DNA of 64,000 nucleotides from Pseudomonas sp. Bc-h (GCF_002080045.1 NZ_MUIN01000007.1:88117-152116); one strand, 5' to 3'; counted from the stretch's first letter, positions 37,755-47,721 are shown. Notes: a model not told the origin generated them from the letters alone. Program-made: numbers and translations.

Positions 37755-38525
37755 ATGACACCCCCAACGCTCAATCACAAAGCTCGCAGCGTGCTTTCCG
37801 GCGCCGTGCTGCTGTGTCTGAGCATTTGCAGTTCCTACGCAGGGCCCATCCGGGTCGTTACCGAGGAGCTGCCGCCCTACAACATGACCCGCGACGGCCA
37901 GTTGACCGGCATGAGCACCGAGGTGGTGCAGGCCGTCCTCAAGCAAGTGAACGTGCAGGCGAGCATCCAATCCATGCCGTGGGCTCGCGCCTACGACCTG
38001 GCGCTGCATGACCCTGACGTGCTGATCTACTCCATCACCCGCACGCCGGAACGCGAACACCTGTTCAAATGGGTCGGCACCATTGCCTCCTCGCGCTGGT
38101 ATATCTATTCCGCTGCAAGCCATCCCGTCAGTCTGCTGGACCTGAACGACGCGCGTGACTGGCAAACCGCAACCGTCAACGAAGATGTCGGCGAGCAATA
38201 CCTCATCGGCAAGCAATTCGTCATTGGCAAGCAGTTGCAGTCCAGCAACCGTTACGAACTGAACTATCAGAAGTTGCAAACCGGGCACGTCGACCTGTGG
38301 ATCTCGGACGAATTGAACGCCGACTACCTGGCGCGGGAGGCGGGCGACGAACCGGAGCGAACGCTGGTGCAATCCTTGCGTGTGCGAGAGCTGGAAGAAG
38401 CTGGCGGCTTCAACATGGCGTTCAGTGCCGGTACGGCGGATGCTACCGTTCAACTGTTTCAAGATGGATTGAACGCCATCCGTGAAAACGGAACCTACGA
38501 TGCTATTGCGCGGAAATGGAATTGA
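37755..38525 (+). CDS. Periplasmic substrate-binding protein, family 3 (amino-acid type)
   Basis: 256 residues. Signal peptide (about 1-31, ending SYA-G), then a two-lobed SBP_bac_3 domain opening IRVVTEELPPYNM and including PWARAYDLALHDPDVLIYSITRTPERE. No ABC permease or ATPase gene is nearby. Instead the gene overlaps or abuts a diguanylate cyclase gene, with a second binding protein after it, so a sensory role is more likely than transport. GAGG precedes the ATG; an ATG at 37740 is possible. Confidence 0.88.
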   Translation: MTPPTLNHKARSVLSGAVLLCLSICSSYAGPIRVVTEELPPYNMTRDGQLTGMSTEVVQAVLKQVNVQASIQSMPWARAYDLALHDPDVLIYSITRTPEREHLFKWVGTIASSRWYIYSAASHPVSLLDLNDARDWQTATVNEDVGEQYLIGKQFVIGKQLQSSNRYELNYQKLQTGHVDLWISDELNADYLAREAGDEPERTLVQSLRVRELEEAGGFNMAFSAGTADATVQLFQDGLNAIRENGTYDAIARKWN

Positions 38526-38527
38526 GC

Positions 38528-39874
38528 ATGCTCGCAGAGTCCGAATCGAAGATTTCTGGAAAGGCCGTTGCGCCCCCGCGTACCGGTTCACTGGCGCGTC
38601 GGCTGGTATTGGCGACATTGGCGTTCTGCGTGCTGTTCACCATCGCCACGGTTTCGGTGCGCACCTGGTTCGCCTGGGGCAATAACCTGGCGACCATGAA
38701 CGCCGAACTCGGCCTGATCGACCAGGTGTTCCAGGGCACGCTGTCCAAGGCGGTCTGGGAAATGGACAGCGAAGCCTTGCAGGCGCAGATCGACAGCGTG
38801 GCACTGGCCGCCCCGGTCGGGCGGGTGGAATTGCGCATCCTGCGTCCCGGTCGCGCGCCGGAAGTCCTTGAACGCCAGCATCCGGGGCACACCGGCTCGA
38901 TCCTCGCCCCGGCACTGCGCCGGCAATTGACCGTTTCACCCTACCCCGGCGCCAACGAGGTGGTCGGTGAGTTGACCATCGAAGGCGACGAAAGCCTGCT
39001 CTGGCGACGGCTGTGGAAAGAGGTCGGTATCATCATGCTGACCCAGATCATTCAGTCGCTGGCCCTGGCCGGGCTGATCATGGGCATGTTCAACCGCTCG
39101 GTGACCCTGCACGTGCGGCGCATCGCCCGCCATCTGGAGCAACTCACGCCGCAGAACCTCAAACAGCATCTGACCCTGGAACGCCGTGGCAAGGCCAGTG
39201 ACGAACTGGATCTGCTGGAAGCCGGCGTCAACGACTTGCAAGACAAACTCGCCAACCACATCGAACGTCAGAGCCGCGACGAACTGGCGCTGGCCGCCAG
39301 CCGTGATCAACTGGCGGAACTGGTAGAACAACGCACCGCGCAATTGAAAGCGGCGAACATTCGCCTTGAAGCCCTGACCCGCTTCGACCCGCTGACGGGC
39401 CTGGCCAACCGCCGGCACTTCGACGAACTCAAGGAGCTGGAATTCAACCGGGCATTGCGCCACGAACAACCGTTTTCAGTGCTGATGTGCGACATCGATT
39501 TCTTCAAGCTGTACAACGACAGCTACGGCCACGCCATGGGCGACCAATGCCTGCGGGACGTGGCGCTGACCATGAGCGCGCTGTTCTCGCGCTCCGGTGA
39601 ACTGGTGGCGCGGCTGGGCGGTGAAGAGTTCGCCGTGCTGCTGCCGGGGCAGACTCGCGATCAGGCACTGGCATCGGCCGAGCGTCTGCAACAACTGCTC
39701 AGTCATCAGAAACTGCCCCATAGCGCCTCGGCGGTATCGCCTTATGTCACCTTGAGCATCGGCATCGCCGAACTGGACGTGACGACCATGGAGCGTTTCG
39801 ACCAACTGCTGCAAAGCGCCGACAAAGCGCTCTACCGGGCCAAGAGCCTGGGCCGCAACCGGTGTGTGATCTGA
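38528..39874 (+). CDS. Membrane-bound diguanylate cyclase (GGDEF)
   Basis: 448 residues. TM1 at about 24-46, a periplasmic sensor domain of about 115 residues, TM2 at about 167-187, a HAMP-like linker and coiled coil (about 190-285), and a GGDEF domain with GGEEF at 364-368, an active variant. The inhibitory I-site is RSGE (355-358) where RxxD is expected, so product inhibition may be weakened. It makes c-di-GMP from GTP in response to a periplasmic cue. I use ATG 38528 (GGAA before it), three bases after the upstream stop; ATG 38516 would overlap it. Confidence 0.92.
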   Translation: MLAESESKISGKAVAPPRTGSLARRLVLATLAFCVLFTIATVSVRTWFAWGNNLATMNAELGLIDQVFQGTLSKAVWEMDSEALQAQIDSVALAAPVGRVELRILRPGRAPEVLERQHPGHTGSILAPALRRQLTVSPYPGANEVVGELTIEGDESLLWRRLWKEVGIIMLTQIIQSLALAGLIMGMFNRSVTLHVRRIARHLEQLTPQNLKQHLTLERRGKASDELDLLEAGVNDLQDKLANHIERQSRDELALAASRDQLAELVEQRTAQLKAANIRLEALTRFDPLTGLANRRHFDELKELEFNRALRHEQPFSVLMCDIDFFKLYNDSYGHAMGDQCLRDVALTMSALFSRSGELVARLGGEEFAVLLPGQTRDQALASAERLQQLLSHQKLPHSASAVSPYVTLSIGIAELDVTTMERFDQLLQSADKALYRAKSLGRNRCVI

Positions 39875-39892
39875 TCAGGGAGACGATCTGAC

Positions 39893-40642
39893 ATGAGCAA
39901 TTCCACCCATCTGATCGGGCAACTCTGGCACTTTCTGTCGGCCACAATGCTGATTCTGTCGTGCCTCACGGCCCAGGCCGAGCCGCTGCAAGTGGTCACC
40001 GAGGACTCCTCCTACAGCGAGCTCAAAGACGGCAAGGTGGTCGGGGTCGCCAGCGAGATCGTCGAAAAGACCCTGGCCAGGGCTGGCGTCACCGATTACC
40101 ACATGGCGCTCTACCCCTGGGCGCGGGCCTATGACATGGCGCGGCTGGAACCCAACGTGATGATCTATCCGATCATTCGCAGCAGCGAGCGCGAGCCGTT
40201 GTTCAAGTGGGTCGGCGAACTGGATCAGGTCACCCCGATGTTCTACAAGCTGCGCGAGCGGCAGGACGTGGTGGTCAAGGACCTGCAGGACGCCAAGAAC
40301 TACACCGTGGGCGTCGTGCGGGACGATTCGCGACAGCAATACCTGGAGGGCAAGGGTTTCAACAGGATGGTGGTGTCGGCCAACAACCTCGACAACCTGC
40401 GCAAGCTGATCAGCGGCCAGGTTGCGCTGGTGCCGTTGCCCGAGCGCGAGGCGCGGGAACAATGCGAGGATCTGCACGTCGCCTTCGAAGACCTGGAAAG
40501 CGTCTACACCATCGACGAGCTGTCCAAGGGTCTGTATGTCGCCCTGAGCCTCAAGACCCCGGAAGACACCGTCAAACGCATCACCGCCGCCTTCGCTCAA
40601 CTGAAGAACGACGGGACATTGGCGAAGGTGATGGCGCAGTAG
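39893..40642 (+). CDS. Periplasmic substrate-binding protein, family 3, following the GGDEF gene
   Basis: 249 residues. Signal peptide (about 1-29, ending AQA-E), then an SBP_bac_3 domain starting LQVVTEDSSYSEL with PWARAYDMARLEPNVMIYPIIRSSERE. The same block occurs in the binding protein at 37755, so the two are paralogues. It starts 18 bases after the cyclase stop and belongs to its operon. No transport partner is present. It probably binds an amino-acid-like ligand and reports to the cyclase's periplasmic domain, an inference. Confidence 0.88.
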   Translation: MSNSTHLIGQLWHFLSATMLILSCLTAQAEPLQVVTEDSSYSELKDGKVVGVASEIVEKTLARAGVTDYHMALYPWARAYDMARLEPNVMIYPIIRSSEREPLFKWVGELDQVTPMFYKLRERQDVVVKDLQDAKNYTVGVVRDDSRQQYLEGKGFNRMVVSANNLDNLRKLISGQVALVPLPEREAREQCEDLHVAFEDLESVYTIDELSKGLYVALSLKTPEDTVKRITAAFAQLKNDGTLAKVMAQ

Positions 40643-40680
40643 ATGTCGACCCCAGGTTGCTATGTGCTGCGCCCCAAGCG

Positions 40681-41292
40681 TTACACCATCGGCAAACTGC
40701 TGAAGATATCCAACTGCTCGGCCTGGGCAGTGAAGGCCGCGAGAACCGGGTAGTCCTCGGCGCTGGCCTGATCCGGCACCACCAGTTGAATGAACGACCA
40801 GCCCACGGCAACGCTGATGCCGTCCTGACCGATGTCCGCGCTTGCACTCAGCGGCCGGGCTTTCAACTCACGTTCAATCTCCGTACATGCGGTCTTCAGC
40901 TGCTCGCTGACCCTCTCGATCCAGGGCGCATGCTGAATGGCCTCAGGGCGAAGATTGCGCTCGTAGTAAATCTGCACGGCTTTTTCATAAGCCACGAGTG
41001 CCAGGCCGGTCAGACGTAATGTTCTGGCGCGTTCAGCCAGTTCTGTTGGCATCAGGCCATTGCCCGGCCCTTTCAGGCATTCGACGTAATCAAGGATCAG
41101 GCTCGACTCCATCAACACCTGACCATCGTCGGTGATGAAGGTCGGGGCCTTGATCACCGGGTTGACTTCCCTGAAGCGCTCCATCCCGCGAAACACCGAC
41201 ACGGCCTCATGCTCGAACTCGATTCCCAAGCGTTTGAGGCTGACCCCGACCCGCCGTACATAAGGCGAATCCAGCATTCCGATGAGTTTCAT
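40681..41292 (-). CDS. Glutathione S-transferase family protein
   Basis: 203 residues. Thioredoxin-like domain at about 1-78 (SPYVRRVGVSLKRLGIEFEH; IKAPTFITDDGQ; MESSLILDYVE) and a helical domain to the end. Convergent with the binding-protein gene, 38 bases apart. AGGAGG gives a strong ribosome site. Role in detoxification is assumed from the family. Confidence 0.88.
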   Translation of the reverse strand: MKLIGMLDSPYVRRVGVSLKRLGIEFEHEAVSVFRGMERFREVNPVIKAPTFITDDGQVLMESSLILDYVECLKGPGNGLMPTELAERARTLRLTGLALVAYEKAVQIYYERNLRPEAIQHAPWIERVSEQLKTACTEIERELKARPLSASADIGQDGISVAVGWSFIQLVVPDQASAEDYPVLAAFTAQAEQLDIFSSLPMV

Positions 41293-41551
41293 CCCAACAA
41301 CCTCCTGTTGCGTCAGTGATACCAGGGTAATGGCACATTCTCAGGCCCGTCACCGCAGGCTAGCAAACGCTCAGAGGCGCGCAACGTACAGTTGATGAAT
41401 ACAGCCAGCCTGCTTACAACCTGCCTATGCTGTGTTCACGAATTCTTCACAAACGTTCTGGAAAACTCCGCGCGATCTTCGGCTCCCTTATCAATTGGCC
41501 TGTCCATGACAGGCTCGTCTGACGTGCCGGTCGCAAGGATAGGACCGCTGA

Positions 41552-43231
41552 ATGCACGTGCAGGCCTCGTTTCGAGTAGTGCTTTATATGGAAATGCGTT
41601 CAAAGCTCAGACCCGTTACCTCCACCCGCCTCGTCATGCTGTTTTCCCTTGCTCTGGTTGTGTTCTACAACCTTGCGACATGGCATGCGCTTGTCGGCCT
41701 GACGCAGCTGCAAGGCCTCAAGGTCGTGGCTTTCTATGCCTCTTTCGCCGTCTTCCTCTGGGCCGCGATCACCCTGCTGCTGACGCCCTTCTCGTTTCGC
41801 CCGACCCTCAAGCCGGTGCTGAGCCTGGTCGCGCTGTGTTCGGCGGCCGCTGCGTACTTCATGAACACCTACGGCATCAGCATCGACACGACAATGATGC
41901 AGAACGTGCTGGAGACCAACCCCGGCGAGGCGAAGGCCCTGCTCAGCGGCAAGCTGTTTCTGTATCTGGGTCTGCTGGGAGCGCTGCCTGTCGCCTTGAT
42001 CTGGTGGGTACCAGTGACCTACCGCCGCGTCCTGCCGGGTCTGGTGAACAAAGTGTTGGTCTGCATCGGTTGCATTCTGGTGATCGCCGCAGCCGTAGGT
42101 CCTTTCTACTCAACCTACGCACCGATCTTCCGCGACGAAGACAAACTGACCCACTTCATCAACCCGACCAACTACATCTACGCCATCGGCAAGCTGACCA
42201 AACAGACCGTGGCGATCAAGGAAACGGTGAAGATCCAGCCCGTTGGCACCGACTCGGTACTCAGCCCGCAAGCGCAGCAACGGCCGAAAAAGAGCCTGAT
42301 GATCTTCGTCGTCGGTGAAACGGCCCGCGCCGACCATTTCTCGCTCAACGGCTACGATCGCGAAACCAACCCGGAATTGAAGAAGCAGGACATTCTCAAC
42401 TTCACCCAGGTGGCGTCCTGCGGGACGTCCACGGCGGTTTCCGTGCCGTGCATGTTCTCCAAATTCCCGCGCAGCGAGTACAGCGACAAGAAAGGCAAGA
42501 CCTACGAGAGCCTGCTGGACATGCTCCAGCGCGCCGGATTGAAGGTGGTGTGGCTGGACAACAACAGCGACTGCAAAGGCACCTGCCTGCGCGTACCCCA
42601 CAGTGACATCCCGAAAACCCAGCCAAGCCCGTTCTGCGACGGCCAGAATTGCCTGGATGAATCGTTGCTGGTGGGCCTGCAGGCGTACATCGATTCGCTC
42701 GAGGACAACGCGATCATCGTGCTGCACTCCGACGGCAGCCACGGGCCGGAGTACTACGACCGCTATCCGAAAACCCTGGAACGCTTCACCCCGGTGTGCC
42801 ACACCAACCAGTTGGGCAGCTGCACCTCGGACGAGCTGAAGAACGTCTACGACAACACGATCCTCTACACCGATCACTTCCTGTCGCAGACCATCGAATT
42901 GCTCAAGCGCAATCAGGACAAGGTCGACACCTCGATGATCTACGTCTCGGACCACGGCGAATCGCTGGGTGAAAATGGCATTTATCTGCACGCAGCGCCC
43001 TACGCCATCGCTCCGAGTGCGCAGACCCACGTGCCAATGGTCATGTGGTTCGGCAACCAGACGCTGGAAGATGCCAACATCGACCGCAGTTGCCTGGCCG
43101 CCAAGCAGAACCAGCCGGACCTGAGCCATGACTACATGTTCCATTCGGTGCTAGGCTTGCTCGGCGTCGACACCAGCGAATACCAGCCGGCTCTGGACAT
43201 CTTCCACAGCTGCAAACACAACAAAGGATGA
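41552..43231 (+). CDS. eptA: Lipid A phosphoethanolamine transferase, EptA family
   Basis: 559 residues. Five N-terminal helices (about 28-182) anchor a periplasmic sulfatase-fold domain. VVGETARADHFSLNGY supplies the zinc ligand Glu256, and CGTSTAVSVPCMFS the catalytic Thr292; SDGSHGPEYYDRYP and YVSDHGESLGENG complete the metal site, and several cysteines suit disulfides. It transfers phosphoethanolamine from phosphatidylethanolamine to lipid A, lowering negative charge and affinity for cationic peptides. The ATG at 41552 has AGGA at good spacing, but 41588 or 41594 would give a more usual N-terminus. An AraC gene follows six bases later. Confidence 0.92.
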   Translation: MHVQASFRVVLYMEMRSKLRPVTSTRLVMLFSLALVVFYNLATWHALVGLTQLQGLKVVAFYASFAVFLWAAITLLLTPFSFRPTLKPVLSLVALCSAAAAYFMNTYGISIDTTMMQNVLETNPGEAKALLSGKLFLYLGLLGALPVALIWWVPVTYRRVLPGLVNKVLVCIGCILVIAAAVGPFYSTYAPIFRDEDKLTHFINPTNYIYAIGKLTKQTVAIKETVKIQPVGTDSVLSPQAQQRPKKSLMIFVVGETARADHFSLNGYDRETNPELKKQDILNFTQVASCGTSTAVSVPCMFSKFPRSEYSDKKGKTYESLLDMLQRAGLKVVWLDNNSDCKGTCLRVPHSDIPKTQPSPFCDGQNCLDESLLVGLQAYIDSLEDNAIIVLHSDGSHGPEYYDRYPKTLERFTPVCHTNQLGSCTSDELKNVYDNTILYTDHFLSQTIELLKRNQDKVDTSMIYVSDHGESLGENGIYLHAAPYAIAPSAQTHVPMVMWFGNQTLEDANIDRSCLAAKQNQPDLSHDYMFHSVLGLLGVDTSEYQPALDIFHSCKHNKG

Positions 43232-43237
43232 TCTGAC

Positions 43238-44062
43238 ATGGCCCTCCAGAACCCGGTGAACCACGCAGCGACACCGGTGTTCTGGCGGGACGCGCAACTG
43301 CCTTTCATCGAAGCCCGCTCCATCGCCGACGGACGCAAGGTCTGTTATTCGCGCCATTCCCATGAAATGTTTTCCATCGGTGCCATCACCGGCGGGCAAA
43401 GTACGTATCTGCACGAAAAGACCCGACAGACCATCAGCACCGGCACCGTCGTTCTGATGAACCCCGGCGATGTTCATGCCTGCAATCCCATCGACGACCA
43501 GTCGTGGTCCTACATCATGCTGTACGTCGATGCGCAATGGCTGGGCCGGGTTCAGCAGGCGTGCGGCGTCGAGGGTTTTCGTGCGGTACCGGCGATTTCC
43601 AGCCGTGACCCCGAGCTGTTCGCCGGGTTACTGGAGCTGCACCGAACTTTGATTGATCCGTCGTTGGAGTCACTGGAAAAACACGAAACCGCCATCGGAT
43701 TTTTCACCCTCATGCACCAGCGGCTCGGCGGCTCGGACGCGCCGCTGAAGAGGGTCAATCGCAAGGTGGAGCGCGCGGCGCAGTACATCAATCAGCATTT
43801 TCTGCGGGCGATCCGGCTGGAGGAAATCTGCCAGGCGGCGAACCTGTCGGAGGCTTACCTGATCCGCGCCTTCGAGCAGCACTATCACATGACGCCCCAC
43901 GCCTACCTGATCAACCGGCGCATCCAGCACGCTCAGGCACAACTGCGCGACGGCGAGCCGATAGCCGACATCGCCCAGCAGAGCGGCTTTGCCGATCAGG
44001 CGCACTTCCAGCGAGTGTTCAAGAAACACCTGGCGGCGACGCCGGGGCAGTACCGTCAATGA
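43238..44062 (+). CDS. AraC-family transcriptional regulator
   Basis: 274 residues. N-terminal AraC-type cupin (about 20-160, HSHEMFSIGAITGG; TGTVVLMNPGDVHACNP) and two C-terminal HTH motifs (about 172-272, IRLEEICQAANLSEAYLIRAF; PIADIAQQSGFADQAHFQRVFKKH). It is translated six bases after eptA, so the two are probably co-transcribed, but it is also convergent with a LysE exporter gene. A regulator of this build with a LysE neighbour is common and may control that exporter. Confidence 0.92.
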   Translation: MALQNPVNHAATPVFWRDAQLPFIEARSIADGRKVCYSRHSHEMFSIGAITGGQSTYLHEKTRQTISTGTVVLMNPGDVHACNPIDDQSWSYIMLYVDAQWLGRVQQACGVEGFRAVPAISSRDPELFAGLLELHRTLIDPSLESLEKHETAIGFFTLMHQRLGGSDAPLKRVNRKVERAAQYINQHFLRAIRLEEICQAANLSEAYLIRAFEQHYHMTPHAYLINRRIQHAQAQLRDGEPIADIAQQSGFADQAHFQRVFKKHLAATPGQYRQ

Positions 44063-44076
44063 TCCCTCACCTGCAA

Positions 44077-44664
44077 TCAGACGTACAACAGTGACACTGC
44101 ACAGCCTGCCAGCAGCGCCGCCATGCTGCGGTTGAAGGTGCGGATCCGCTGCGGGCTGCGCAGATACGGCCCCAGAAACGCCCCTGCGTAAACCCAGCAT
44201 GCCACCGACAGATAGCAGACGATGAAGTAGATCAGGGCAAACAGCCCGATCAGCCGTGCTTCGCCGTCAGCGACGAATGCGCCCATGCCCGCCACGGCCG
44301 CCAGCCACGCCTTGGGATTGAGCCACTGCATCGCCGCGCCATGCCAGAACGACGGCAGACGCGTGGGTTTGTCGACATTCAGGCGGCCATCGTCCATCGC
44401 CAGTTTCCAGGCCAGATACACCAGGAACGCCATCCCCGACCAGCGAATGATGTCGGTCAGCACCGGGTACTGACGCAGCACCTCATGCAGGCCAAAGCCG
44501 GTGAAGACCAACAGCACCACAAAGCCGACCGTCGCCCCCATGACATGCCGCAGGCTCGCCGCCAGGCCGAACTGCGCGCCGCTGCTGAGCGCAACGACAT
44601 TCACCGGCCCCGGGGAAATGGACGCGGCGAGGGCAAACGCCGCCATGGAAATCGTCAGGTTCAT
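44077..44664 (-). CDS. LysE-family amino-acid or metabolite exporter
   Basis: 195 residues with six predicted helices. The N-terminal SISPGPVNVVALSSGAQFG is the LysE/RhtB signature, with a conserved NPKAWLAA block near 118. It would export amino acids or similar metabolites. It ends 14 bases from the convergent AraC gene. Confidence 0.9.
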   Translation of the reverse strand: MNLTISMAAFALAASISPGPVNVVALSSGAQFGLAASLRHVMGATVGFVVLLVFTGFGLHEVLRQYPVLTDIIRWSGMAFLVYLAWKLAMDDGRLNVDKPTRLPSFWHGAAMQWLNPKAWLAAVAGMGAFVADGEARLIGLFALIYFIVCYLSVACWVYAGAFLGPYLRSPQRIRTFNRSMAALLAGCAVSLLYV

Positions 44665-44759
44665 TGCTGCAACGCTCCGTTCATTGAATGTCGGGAGACG
44701 TTAATGGATAGCGATTTTGCGGTATTGAAGAAAACTGACCAGTGCAATCGAATCCAGGA

Positions 44760-46199
44760 TCAATCGCTCGCCTGCGACAACGGCCGCGCCACCTGCTCAA
44801 GGGACTTGCGCTCCGAGGCCACGCCCCAGATCGCCTGCACCGCAGCGGCCAGCAGCATCAACGCCGCGCCGATCAGGTAGCCGATGAACACCGGGCCGCG
44901 TTGATGGCTGTCGATCAACTCGCCAAACAGGGTCGGGCCGACGATGCCGCCCAACGCCGTGCCGAAGGCATAGAACACCGCAATCGCCAATGCGCGTATC
45001 TCCAGCGGGAAGGTCTCGGCCACGGTCAGGTAGGCGGAACTGGCCGCCGCCGAGGCGAAGAAAAAGATGATCATCCAGGCAATGGCCTGCTGGGTGACAC
45101 TCAACAGACCCTGTTCGAACAGATAGCCGCTGATACTCAGCAGGACGGCGGAGACCGCATAGGTCAGGCTGATCATGATCCGACGCCCTACCACATCGAA
45201 CAGCCGACCCAGGAGCAAAGGCCCGCAGAAGTTGCCCAGCGCCAGCGGCAGCACGTAATAACCAATCGACGCCGACGGCACCTGATAAAACTCTGTGAGC
45301 ACCAGCGCGTAGGTGAAGAAGATCGCGTTGTAGAAAAACGCTTGTGCGGTGAGCAGCGTCAACCCTACCAGCGCCCGCCGCCGGTAGGTGTTGAACAGTG
45401 TGTCGAAGATCTCCCGCAGCGGGGTGTGATCTCGCGCATGCAAACGCAGTTTCGGACCCTCGACCGGAGGCAGTGCGTGGCCCTGCTGCCGAAAGCGTTC
45501 TTCGATGCCCTCGACGATCACCCTCGCCTCCTCGGCCTGACCATGAATCAACAACCAGCGCGGGCTTTCCGGCAACCACAAACGCATCAGCAGGATCACC
45601 AGCCCAAGTATCGCGCCGATGCCGAAGCACAGGCGCCAGCCCAGATCGCCGCCGATCCAGCCGGGGTCAAGCAGCAGAATAGAGCCGCCAGCACCCACCG
45701 CAGCGCCGATCCAGAACGTGCCATTGATCGTCAGATCGACCCAGCCGCGAAAGCGCGCCGGGGTGAACTCTTGAATGGTCGAATTGATCGCCGTGTACTC
45801 GCCGCCAATGCCCATGCCGGTGAGGAAGCGAAACAGCATGAAACTCCACAGGCTGAAGGAAAATGCCGTGGCTGCCGTGGCGCTGATGTACAGCGCCAGG
45901 GTGATGAAGAACAGCTTGCGACGGCCCAGCCGGTCGGTGAGCCAGCCAAAGAACAGCGCTCCCAGCACCGCGCCGGTGATGTACGCCCCCCCGGCAAGGC
46001 CGATATCGGCATTGGTCAGGCGCAACACCGGGCTCTCTTTCAACGCCCCGGAAACCGAGCCAGCCAGCGTGACCTCCAGACCGTCGAGCAGCCAGGTGAT
46101 CCCCAGCGCAAACACCAGCAGCGTGTGAAACCGGCCCCACGGCAAACGATCCAGACGTGCCGGGAGGTCGGTTTCGAAAAGCGCGCCCTTATCTGCCAT
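44760..46199 (-). CDS. MFS transporter, sugar/aromatic-acid type
   Basis: 479 residues, 12 helices and a long central loop (about 210-270). DRLGRRKLFF after helix 2 and RFLTGMGIGGEYTAINS in helices 4-5 are MFS signatures; the latter occurs in metabolite:H+ symporters for organic acids. GAGGA gives the start. It lies 127 bases after fumC on the same strand and could be the uptake system of the lyase/fumarase unit. Substrate not readable. Confidence 0.88.
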   Translation of the reverse strand: MADKGALFETDLPARLDRLPWGRFHTLLVFALGITWLLDGLEVTLAGSVSGALKESPVLRLTNADIGLAGGAYITGAVLGALFFGWLTDRLGRRKLFFITLALYISATAATAFSFSLWSFMLFRFLTGMGIGGEYTAINSTIQEFTPARFRGWVDLTINGTFWIGAAVGAGGSILLLDPGWIGGDLGWRLCFGIGAILGLVILLMRLWLPESPRWLLIHGQAEEARVIVEGIEERFRQQGHALPPVEGPKLRLHARDHTPLREIFDTLFNTYRRRALVGLTLLTAQAFFYNAIFFTYALVLTEFYQVPSASIGYYVLPLALGNFCGPLLLGRLFDVVGRRIMISLTYAVSAVLLSISGYLFEQGLLSVTQQAIAWMIIFFFASAAASSAYLTVAETFPLEIRALAIAVFYAFGTALGGIVGPTLFGELIDSHQRGPVFIGYLIGAALMLLAAAVQAIWGVASERKSLEQVARPLSQASD

Positions 46200-46326
46200 C
46201 GTTGATCCTCACGCCAGAGATCGGGATGACCTCAGGTGTGAGAGCCAGACGAAGTGGCGGAGTTCAGCCAATCGCTGATCGATCTGATACAGCACGGCTT
46301 GCCGGCGGTGGCATCGAGGAAGTCGT

Positions 46327-47721
46327 CTATCTGCCCGGACTCACCATCAACTCCGGTCGCACCAGACGCTGGTATTCCTCAGCCGTGATGAACCCCAGCG
46401 CCACCGCTGCTGCCTTGGGCGACAGACCTTCCTGCGCGGCCTTGCGGGTGATCTGGGCGACGCGGTCGTAGCCCAGGATTGGATTGAGAACCGTGGCCAT
46501 GAGCAAGGCGTTTTCCAGATTGTCGGCCAGGCGCTGATGATTGACCTCCAGCCCCTTGACCAGCTTCTCGGTGAAAATGCCGACGCAATGGGCGAGCAAA
46601 CCGATCGACTGCAGCAGGTTGTGGATCAGCACCGGCTTGGCGACGTTGAGTTCGAAAGCGCTGGAAGCGCCGGCGATGGTGATGGTGCTGTGGTTGCCCA
46701 TGACCTGCATCGCCGCCTGCACCAACACTTCGGCAATGGTGGGGTTACGCTTGCCGGGCATGATCGATGACGTCAGGCCGTCATCCGGCAATAACAATTC
46801 GCCCAGCCCGCAGCGCGGTCCGGAACCCAGCAGGCGAATGTCATTGCCGATCTTGTTCAGCGACACCGCCAGCACGTTCAACGCACCCGACACTTCAACC
46901 AATGCATCGTGGGCCCCCATGCCTTCGAATTTGCTCGGATTGGGCGTGAACGGCTCGCCGGTGATCAGGCTCAGCTCTTCACAAAATGCCGCATCGAAAC
47001 CCCTCGGCGAATTCAGCCCCGTGCCCACGGCGGTGCCGCCCTGGGGCAACACCCGCAAGCGCGGCAAGCATCCTTCGATGCGCTCGATACCCAGGCCGAT
47101 CTGCCGAGCGAATGCATCGAAAGCCTGGCCTTGGGTCATCGGCACGGCGTCCATCATGTGCGTGCGGCCGATTTTCAGCACGTTCGCCCAAGCGCGGGCC
47201 TTATCGGCCAAGGCATCACGCAACCCTGCCAATGCAGGCAACAGCTGATCACGCAGCGCCAGCGTCGCCGCCACATGCATCACGGTGGGAAAGCTGTCGT
47301 TGGAGGACTGCGAGCGGTTCACGTGATCGTTCGGATGCACCGGATGCTTGCCGCCCAACTCGCCGCCAAGGGCAAGATTGGCCTGATTGGCAATGACCTC
47401 GTTGGCGTTCATGTTGGTTTGGGTGCCGGAGCCGGTCTGCCAGATGGTCAACGGGAAGTGCTCGTCGAACTCCCCTGCCGCCACTTTCTGCGCCGCCTGC
47501 TCAATGGCTTCAGCGAAGGCGTGCGGCAACACGCCAAGCCTGCGATTGGCCCGCGCGGCAGCGATTTTCTGCTGACCGAACGCGTGAATCAGGCCCGGCG
47601 CAAAACGCTCGCCATGACGGCCGAACACTTCCAGAGCACGCTGGGTCTGCGCGCCCCAATAGCGGTTGGCAGGGATCGCGACCGGACCGAACGCATCGTT
47701 TTCCATGCGCAGGTCACTCAT
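46327..47721 (-). CDS. fumC: Class II fumarate hydratase
   Basis: 464 residues, the FumC length. GSGTQTNMNANEV (about 97-109), the HPNDHVNRSQSSND block and the catalytic loop TSSIMPGKRNP (about 317-327) are intact. It interconverts fumarate and malate in the cytosol without an iron-sulfur cluster. Its ATG overlaps the dctA stop by four bases. Being in an operon with a fumarate-forming type of lyase and a dicarboxylate carrier, it is probably a dedicated copy and not the main TCA fumarase. Confidence 0.93.
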   Translation of the reverse strand: MSDLRMENDAFGPVAIPANRYWGAQTQRALEVFGRHGERFAPGLIHAFGQQKIAAARANRRLGVLPHAFAEAIEQAAQKVAAGEFDEHFPLTIWQTGSGTQTNMNANEVIANQANLALGGELGGKHPVHPNDHVNRSQSSNDSFPTVMHVAATLALRDQLLPALAGLRDALADKARAWANVLKIGRTHMMDAVPMTQGQAFDAFARQIGLGIERIEGCLPRLRVLPQGGTAVGTGLNSPRGFDAAFCEELSLITGEPFTPNPSKFEGMGAHDALVEVSGALNVLAVSLNKIGNDIRLLGSGPRCGLGELLLPDDGLTSSIMPGKRNPTIAEVLVQAAMQVMGNHSTITIAGASSAFELNVAKPVLIHNLLQSIGLLAHCVGIFTEKLVKGLEVNHQRLADNLENALLMATVLNPILGYDRVAQITRKAAQEGLSPKAAAVALGFITAEEYQRLVRPELMVSPGR

